Made by a program: the position numbers and the translations under genes. A model generated the notes under the pieces. It did no database searches, was not told the origin of the DNA, and saw only the letters and a list, made by a program, of their open reading frames with translations. DNA of 5,260 nucleotides from Acidimicrobiaceae bacterium (GTDB lineage Bacteria > Actinomycetota > Acidimicrobiia > Acidimicrobiales > RAAP-2): NCBI GenBank assembly GCA_003133075.1, contig PKZN01000027.1, forward strand, positions 10,667-15,926. Direction: 5' to 3'. This document shows, piece by piece, positions 1 to 3,848 of the stretch. The first letter of the stretch is position 1. Each line of letters starts with the position of its first letter.

Positions 1-369
1 GAGACCGACCATCTCGAGGAGTTCCGCGACGCGCTTTCCGCGTCGATCTCGACGCTCGAGACCAAAACCGACGTTGCGCTCGACCGTCAGGTGCGGAAAG
101 AGGTTGCCCTCTTGCGGCACGTAGCCAATACGTCGGCCCTCGGCCTCGACGAAGTGCGAGTCGTCGTCGACCACGTCGCCGCGCAGCCGCACGCACCCTC
201 GGTCGCCACGCTCGAACCCGGCGATGATTCGCAAGAGCGTCGTCTTGCCACTGCCCGATGGTCCCAGGACCGACACGAAGGAACCGGCCGCGACCTCGAG
301 GTCTAGGTCTCGGAGCACGCTCTGGCTGGCGTAGGCCTTGTGGAGGCCGGTGATCTTGAGTTCACTCAC
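1..369 (-). CDS. fbpC: Ferric iron ABC transporter ATP-binding protein, N-terminal part (cut by window edge)
   Basis: This is the cytoplasmic ATPase that would power the Fe(III) importer encoded by the two genes before it. Only the first 123 residues are in the window. An A-loop tyrosine (Tyr13) is followed by a complete Walker A, GPSGSGKTT at residues 36-44, and the Q-loop VPQEGNLFPHLTV at 84-96 with Gln86. The 'PQEGNLFPHLTV' wording is typical of the FbpC/iron and related CUT1-like ATPases. The ABC signature, Walker B and H-loop lie beyond the left edge; family members are usually about 350 residues, so roughly two thirds is missing. The start is GTG at 367-369, overlapping the permease stop as GTGA, with AGGG at 377-380 seven bases upstream. 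Iron as substrate is inferred from the neighbouring binding protein; the ATPase alone would not settle it. Confidence 0.93.
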   Translation of the reverse strand, partial: MSELKITGLHKAYASQSVLRDLDLEVAAGSFVSVLGPSGSGKTTLLRIIAGFERGDRGCVRLRGDVVDDDSHFVEAEGRRIGYVPQEGNLFPHLTVERNVGFGLERRDRRGKRVAELLEMVGL

Positions 370-1991
370 GACACGACCCTAGGGACCGCTCGTGCGTCGT
401 GACGAACGGGCAGGCGATCGAAAAAGCGCCCGAGCAGGTACGCGGGCACCGCGGCGATCGCGATGATCACCAGCGCGAAGGGGGCGGCCTGAGCGTAGGA
501 GAGGTTCTGCTGGTACGCCCAGAACTGCGTGGCCAGGGTCTGCACGCCCGTGGGAATCAGTATCAACGTCGCGGTCAGTTCGGTGACCGCGGAAAGAAAG
601 ACCAAGCAGAACGCGGCACCGAGTCCGGGCGCCACGAGCGGCAACGTGACGCGCAACAAGACGCGACGACGCGGGACACCGAGCGAGCCCGCGATCTCTT
701 CGAGGGCGACCGGCGCTTGGGCGACCGAGGCGCGCACGCCCACGAGGGCCAGGGGAAAGAACATCAACGCGTAGGCGAATACGAGCAGGGGAGCGCTCTG
801 GTAGCCGAAAGAGTCGAGGTGTTGTTCGGAGAAGTACGCGAGTGCTAACGCGACGACGAGCCCGGGCATCGCCAGGACGAGAAACGTCGTTCGCGTGAGC
901 AGTCGATTGAGGGCGGACGGTCGACGGATGACGAGGAGCGCCACCGGGAGCGCCATGAACGTCGAGACCAGCGCCGCCGCCGCGCTGTAGCCCGCGGTGT
1001 ACAGCGCCGAGGAGAGTAGTGACTCACCAGCAATGGCGTGGGCGCCGCCCTCGAGCATCCAGTAAATCGACGAGCCCACGGGCACGCCGAGTGCCGCAGC
1101 GACGAGGGCAACGAAACCACATAACACGGGGAGCTTCATTCGTCCGAGGGGACGCCGCGTGATCACTCTCTGGACTCCTGGTCCGCTTCGAGTGACGTGT
1201 CCCGAGCCGCGAAGCGAGCTCTCGCCGACCATGACGATGAGCGAGAACACCACCAACACGAGCGAGAGCGCGCAGGCCGAGGCGGTGTCGAAGCCGACGG
1301 AGAACTCGCTGAAGATCTCCGTCGTGAAGGTCTGGTACCCCAAGATCTCAAAGGCGCCATACTCGGCGAGGATTACGAGTGCGACGAGTAGCGATCCTCC
1401 CAAGATGGCGCGACGGGCTTGGCCGAGCGTGATGCGAAAGAACGTCGACAGACGGCTCGCGCCCAAACTTCGTGCGATCTCTTCTTGACCGGGGTCGGCC
1501 CCACGAAAACTCGCGGCAACCGGGAGGTAGACGAGGGGGTAGACGGCCAAAGTCATCACCAGCACGGCGCCGCGATACCCCGCCACCCACGTTGAGAGGG
1601 AGGACCAACCGAAACTGACCACGAAGTCGGGAATGGCGAAGGGGATAACGACGAGGACGGCCCAGACGTGGCGTCCCGGCAGGTCGGTGCGTTCCACGCA
1701 GTACGCGGCGAGCGTGCCAATGACGGCGCACAGCGCGGTCACGACCACGGTCAAGCGCACCGTGTTCCAGAGCAACGACGCGGTCAACGATCGCCAGATG
1801 AGATGCCAGATGTTCCCGGCGCCGGCGTCGGTCGCTTCGGTAATCAGAAAGATCAGCGGCAGTGCCAGCGCGGCCACGACGGCGAAGCTGACCGCAGTGA
1901 GCGCCGTGCGCCGTGGACGCTGGCGTGGGGAGCTGAGCGCTGCGGCGCCGTCGAGGTCGACGGACGAGTTGGTCGCCGTGGTGCTCGTCAC
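366..1991 (-). CDS. fbpB: Ferric iron ABC transporter permease, fused two-domain type
   Basis: This 541-residue inner-membrane permease would form the Fe(III) channel of an FbpABC-type importer. It has two tandem MetI-like halves, so one polypeptide supplies both membrane domains. I count about 12 hydrophobic segments (near 28-52, 72-98, 107-126, 140-161, 200-218, 237-257, 285-308, 330-356, 366-386, 398-420, 456-480, 503-521). Each half has an EAA loop that docks on the ATPase: EEIARSLGASR from residue 170 and EEIAGSLGVPR from 431. Family-typical stretches include AEYGAFEILGYQTFTTEIF (209-227) and TELTATLILIPTGVQTLATQF (470-490). Length is normal for FbpB. The start is GTG at 1989-1991, overlapping the fbpA stop as GTGA, with GAGG at 2002-2005 ten bases upstream. 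It ends overlapping the ATPase start in the same way. No damage is visible. Confidence 0.95.
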   Translation of the reverse strand: MTSTTATNSSVDLDGAAALSSPRQRPRRTALTAVSFAVVAALALPLIFLITEATDAGAGNIWHLIWRSLTASLLWNTVRLTVVVTALCAVIGTLAAYCVERTDLPGRHVWAVLVVIPFAIPDFVVSFGWSSLSTWVAGYRGAVLVMTLAVYPLVYLPVAASFRGADPGQEEIARSLGASRLSTFFRITLGQARRAILGGSLLVALVILAEYGAFEILGYQTFTTEIFSEFSVGFDTASACALSLVLVVFSLIVMVGESSLRGSGHVTRSGPGVQRVITRRPLGRMKLPVLCGFVALVAAALGVPVGSSIYWMLEGGAHAIAGESLLSSALYTAGYSAAAALVSTFMALPVALLVIRRPSALNRLLTRTTFLVLAMPGLVVALALAYFSEQHLDSFGYQSAPLLVFAYALMFFPLALVGVRASVAQAPVALEEIAGSLGVPRRRVLLRVTLPLVAPGLGAAFCLVFLSAVTELTATLILIPTGVQTLATQFWAYQQNLSYAQAAPFALVIIAIAAVPAYLLGRFFDRLPVRHDARAVPRVVS

Positions 1992-3052
1992 AGGAGTTGG
2001 ACCTCACGCAGGAGGGCAATCGCTCGCTCGCCGGTGCCGAGTTGGGCGATGTCGATGGGATAGGGCGCGAGGGCGCTGAAGGGCGTTTCGGGCTGGGTGG
2101 TCGAGACGCCCGAAGCGACGGGGTACTCGAAGCTGATCGAGTGCGCGATGATCTCTTGGCCTTGCCGGGAGACCAAAAAACTTAGAAACTCTTGGGCGGC
2201 GACTGGGTGCGTCGAAGACTTCAAGACCCCCGCGCCCGAGACGTCAATCACGTAGCCCGGGTCGTGCGGTGCGAAGTAGGTAATGAGTGAACGCATATTC
2301 GACGCACCGATCTCCGCGCGCATGCGATACCAGTAGTACTGGTTCACGACGCCGAAGGCGACCGCACCGCGGTTCACTTCATCGGCGATGGTCTCATTGT
2401 CAGGGTAGACGTGCGCGCTGGCGTTTGATTTGATCCCATTGAGCCACTTCAACGTGGTCGCGGTGCCGTAGGCCTGGAGCACGGAGGTGACGATGGGCTG
2501 AAAGTCGGTCTCGCCCGCAGCGAAGGCGAGTTCGCCCTTGTACTTCGGATTCGCCAGACCCAAGACGGTTGTCGGAAGGTCACGTTTCTTTATGAGCGAT
2601 GGGTTGTAGATGAGGACGCTCACGCGCGCCGAGACGCCGACCCAGTCGCCTTGAGGTGAGTTGTACTTTGCGGGCGTCTTCGCCAAGGTTAAGTCGTCGA
2701 CTTTGGCTAAGAGGCCACGCTGTTGAAGAAATTCGAGCGCGGGCGAGTTCTCGCTGTAAAAGACGTCAGCGGGTGAGTGCGAACCTTCTTGGACGATCTG
2801 CGCGTCGAAGGTGTCCTCGTCGTCACTACGCACCGCAACGGTGATCGAGGGATACTTTTTCTCGAACCCGGCGACGAGTGCGTCGGTCGTCTGGACGTGC
2901 TGCCCGTTATAGAGCGTGATGGTGACGCCCTTGGCGTCACTCGATGAGCCGCACGCGGCGAGGGTGAGCGACGCGAGGACCATCGCGACCACGCCCGCGA
3001 CGAGGCGCCGCCGCCGGAGCATCCTGGCGTGGCCGGGGCGAACGGGGCTCAC
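1988..3052 (-). CDS. fbpA: Ferric iron-binding lipoprotein of the ABC transporter
   Basis: This is an extracytoplasmic solute-binding protein of the FbpA family (354 residues from GTG 3052), predicted to hold Fe(III) and deliver it to the permease. The N-terminus is arginine-rich (RRRR at 13-16), followed by a hydrophobic stretch and the lipobox LAAC with Cys34, so it should be lipid-anchored as expected in a Gram-positive cell. The four protein ligands known from Haemophilus FbpA (His9, Glu57, Tyr195, Tyr196) have clear counterparts: His52 in LYNGQH, Glu101 in DVFYSEN and Tyr239-Tyr240 in NQYYWYR. The chosen GTG overlaps the previous stop (TAGTG) and has AGGGG seven bases upstream. ATG at 3022 is an alternative giving 344 residues, but its only SD-like bases are too close. 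A longer open frame extends to 3298, but that part overlaps the upstream gene and is not supported. Confidence 0.95.
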   Translation of the reverse strand: MSPVRPGHARMLRRRRLVAGVVAMVLASLTLAACGSSSDAKGVTITLYNGQHVQTTDALVAGFEKKYPSITVAVRSDDEDTFDAQIVQEGSHSPADVFYSENSPALEFLQQRGLLAKVDDLTLAKTPAKYNSPQGDWVGVSARVSVLIYNPSLIKKRDLPTTVLGLANPKYKGELAFAAGETDFQPIVTSVLQAYGTATTLKWLNGIKSNASAHVYPDNETIADEVNRGAVAFGVVNQYYWYRMRAEIGASNMRSLITYFAPHDPGYVIDVSGAGVLKSSTHPVAAQEFLSFLVSRQGQEIIAHSISFEYPVASGVSTTQPETPFSALAPYPIDIAQLGTGERAIALLREVQLL

Positions 3053-3504
3053 TACTTGACCCCTGGGCAGTACTGGTGCAGCGACATCGTGGCGTTGCGA
3101 ACGGCGCGTTGCGCGAACCTCGCGCCATCGTGGTTGTAGTAACTCCCGTAGGCGGCGCTCAGAAGCTCGATTGCTTCGCGTAGTCCTGCGTTCGACGTGG
3201 TAACCCGGTCGAGCGGCCGTACCTGCGCCTCGGCGTAACCGACGGGATCCACCACGGGATTTGGACCGTCGGCGAGCGCGGCAGCTACCTTGTGGCACGC
3301 CGTCACCGATGATGACGAGGTCCCATCCTCATTCGGGTGGGCGAGCCACAGCGCGATCAACGCCACGATGACGACGAGCAACCCAACGAACACCGCGGTC
3401 CATCGTCGCTGGTGGGCGCTCGGGACACGTCCTTCAACCACACCGGATTGAGTATCGAAACTAGAGGGTGCGCTCGCCGAACCTGGCGTGGAGGCGTTCG
3501 TCAC
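3052..3504 (-). CDS. Unrecognised single-pass membrane protein, first gene of the iron operon
   Basis: I do not recognise this family. From GTG 3504 it has 150 residues: a polar cytoplasmic N-terminus rich in Ser/Ala/Pro, a QRRW positive patch, one transmembrane helix (about residues 37-55, VFVGLLVVIVALIALWL) and an extracytoplasmic domain of about 95 residues that looks helical. That domain has just two cysteines (Cys70 and Cys146), placed near its ends and able to form a disulfide. It carries DGPNPVVDPVGYAEAQVRPL and later a tyrosine-rich AAYGSYYNHD patch. The positive-inside rule puts the C-terminal domain outside, beside the FbpA lipoprotein. The start is uncertain: TTG at 3576 in the same frame gives 174 residues, but that codon sits inside a leader hairpin, and neither start has a good SD. 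The gene lies directly behind the iron-box promoter and overlaps fbpA by one base, so a role in iron uptake is inferred from context only. Confidence 0.8.
   Translation of the reverse strand: MTNASTPGSASAPSSFDTQSGVVEGRVPSAHQRRWTAVFVGLLVVIVALIALWLAHPNEDGTSSSSVTACHKVAAALADGPNPVVDPVGYAEAQVRPLDRVTTSNAGLREAIELLSAAYGSYYNHDGARFAQRAVRNATMSLHQYCPGVK
3060..3064 (-). promoter_or_regulatory. Ribosome binding site that decides the fbpA start
   Basis: On the minus strand the bases read AGGGG, seven bases before GTG at 3050-3052. This favours the GTG that overlaps the preceding stop codon over the internal ATG at 3022, whose nearest purine run (AGG) ends only at the codon itself. Confidence 0.65.
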
Positions 3505-3573
3505 TCGGCCACGTCGTTCGATCGGGATCGGTGGCAACTCGACAGTTGCGGACTCGAGCAGGAACGGACCCGC

Positions 3574-3597
3574 CAACGGCCATCGATTTGGCCGTTG
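3574..3597 (-). other. Leader hairpin of the iron operon
   Basis: A perfect 8-bp inverted repeat, CAACGGCC and GGCCGTTG, flanks an 8-base loop (3582-3589). It lies between the predicted transcription start (near 3642) and the first gene, so it would form in the 5' untranslated RNA. No T-run follows on the minus strand, so it is not a classic intrinsic terminator. The candidate TTG start (3574-3576) forms the 3' end of the stem, which argues against routine use of that start. Confidence 0.6.
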
Positions 3598-3641
3598 CGA
3601 TGTCCGACTGTCGTCAGTTGGGGGGCCACCGACGTCTTCAC

Positions 3642-3660
3642 TTAGGTTAGGCTAACCTAA
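3642..3660. promoter_or_regulatory. DtxR/IdeR iron box (operator)
   Basis: The 19 bases TTAGGTTAGGCTAACCTAA are a perfect palindrome with 9-base arms around one central G. This equals the well-known consensus bound by Fe(II)-loaded DtxR (Corynebacterium) and IdeR (Mycobacterium). It overlaps the predicted -10 and start point of the minus-strand iron operon, the standard position for repression under iron sufficiency. The rightward gene starts 189 bases away, so direct control of that gene is less likely. Confidence 0.95.
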
Positions 3661-3677
3661 CGCCGGGCGTGGGTCAA
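3649..3677 (-). promoter_or_regulatory. Promoter of the iron-uptake operon
   Basis: On the minus strand a TTGACC -35 (3672-3677) is followed after 17 bases by TAGCCT (3649-3654) as a weak -10 matching three of six consensus positions. The -10 lies wholly inside the iron box, and transcription would begin near 3642. The -35 and the spacing are convincing; the -10 is weak and constrained by the operator sequence. Confidence 0.6.
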
Positions 3678-3701
3678 CGGCGGCCGAGAGCGCCGAATGA
3701 A

Positions 3702-3715
3702 CACGCGGTCGCGTG
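3702..3715. promoter_or_regulatory. Palindrome in the divergent intergenic region (possible operator)
   Basis: CACGCG-GT-CGCGTG is a perfect inverted repeat with 6-base arms and a 2-base centre. It lies about 25 bases upstream of the iron operon -35 and upstream of the rightward gene. Such a site could bind a dimeric regulator, but short CG-rich palindromes also arise by chance in this kind of DNA. Confidence 0.3.
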
Positions 3716-3731
3716 GTTTCACAGTGAATCC
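3715..3731. promoter_or_regulatory. Second, AT-richer palindrome (possible operator)
   Basis: GGTTTCACAGTGAATCC is an odd-length inverted repeat in which seven of eight arm positions pair around a central A; the core is TTCAC-A-GTGAA. It abuts the preceding palindrome, sharing one base. It lies just upstream of a possible -10 (CATATT, 3754-3759) for the rightward gene, for which I find no convincing -35. Regulator unknown. Confidence 0.35.
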
Positions 3732-3770
3732 CAGTCATACTTGAGCAGAATCGCATATTCCCTGTGGTAC

Positions 3771-3842
3771 GTTGGGCCTTAGGACGTCAAGACCCAGCCT
3801 CCTTTTGAACTGGCATTTAGCCAGGGATTTTCGAAGGCTGGC
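3771..3842 (+). other. Structured 5' leader of the repeat-protein gene (possible RNA switch)
   Basis: Several short segments can pair in competing ways. CCAGCCT (3794-3800) is fully complementary to AGGCTGG (3835-3841), enclosing the hairpin CTGGC (3810-3814)/GCCAG (3820-3824). Alternatively GTTGGG (3771-3776) can pair with CCCAGC (3793-3798, one G-U), while GCCAG (3820-3824) pairs with CTGGC (3838-3842). The first fold covers part of the ribosome binding site GAAGG (3833-3837); the second leaves it in a loop. It matches no riboswitch class I know, and the stems are short. Confidence 0.3.
3833..3837 (+). promoter_or_regulatory. Ribosome binding site of the repeat-protein gene
   Basis: GAAGG lies eleven bases before ATG at 3849, slightly farther than ideal. 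An in-frame stop at 3780-3782 and the lack of any other ATG or GTG between it and 3849 support this start. Confidence 0.5.
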
Positions 3843-3848
3843 ACTGAA

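Noticed and set aside
399..848. Plus-strand open frame opposite the permease
   Set aside because: It is antisense to a clear fbpB-like gene. Its Arg/Gly/Glu/Gln-rich translation with no fold-like pattern is typical of a shadow frame.
1348..2019. Minus-strand open frame of 223 codons overlapping the permease gene
   Set aside because: It lies in another frame of the well-supported permease, is extremely arginine-rich and has no recognisable domain. It is a by-product of high GC content.
2683..2696. Iron-box-like half-site (AAGGTTAAG) inside fbpA
   Set aside because: It lacks the second palindromic arm and lies within coding sequence, so it is a chance match.
3053..3298. N-terminal extension of the FbpA frame up to 3298
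   Set aside because: It would overlap the whole extracytoplasmic domain of the preceding gene, is very Arg-rich, and would bury the signal peptide and lipobox. The GTG at 3052 has a good ribosome binding site.
3574..3597. Inverted repeat considered as an intrinsic terminator
   Set aside because: Neither strand has a T-run directly after the stem, and its position in the leader of the iron operon does not fit the end of a gene.
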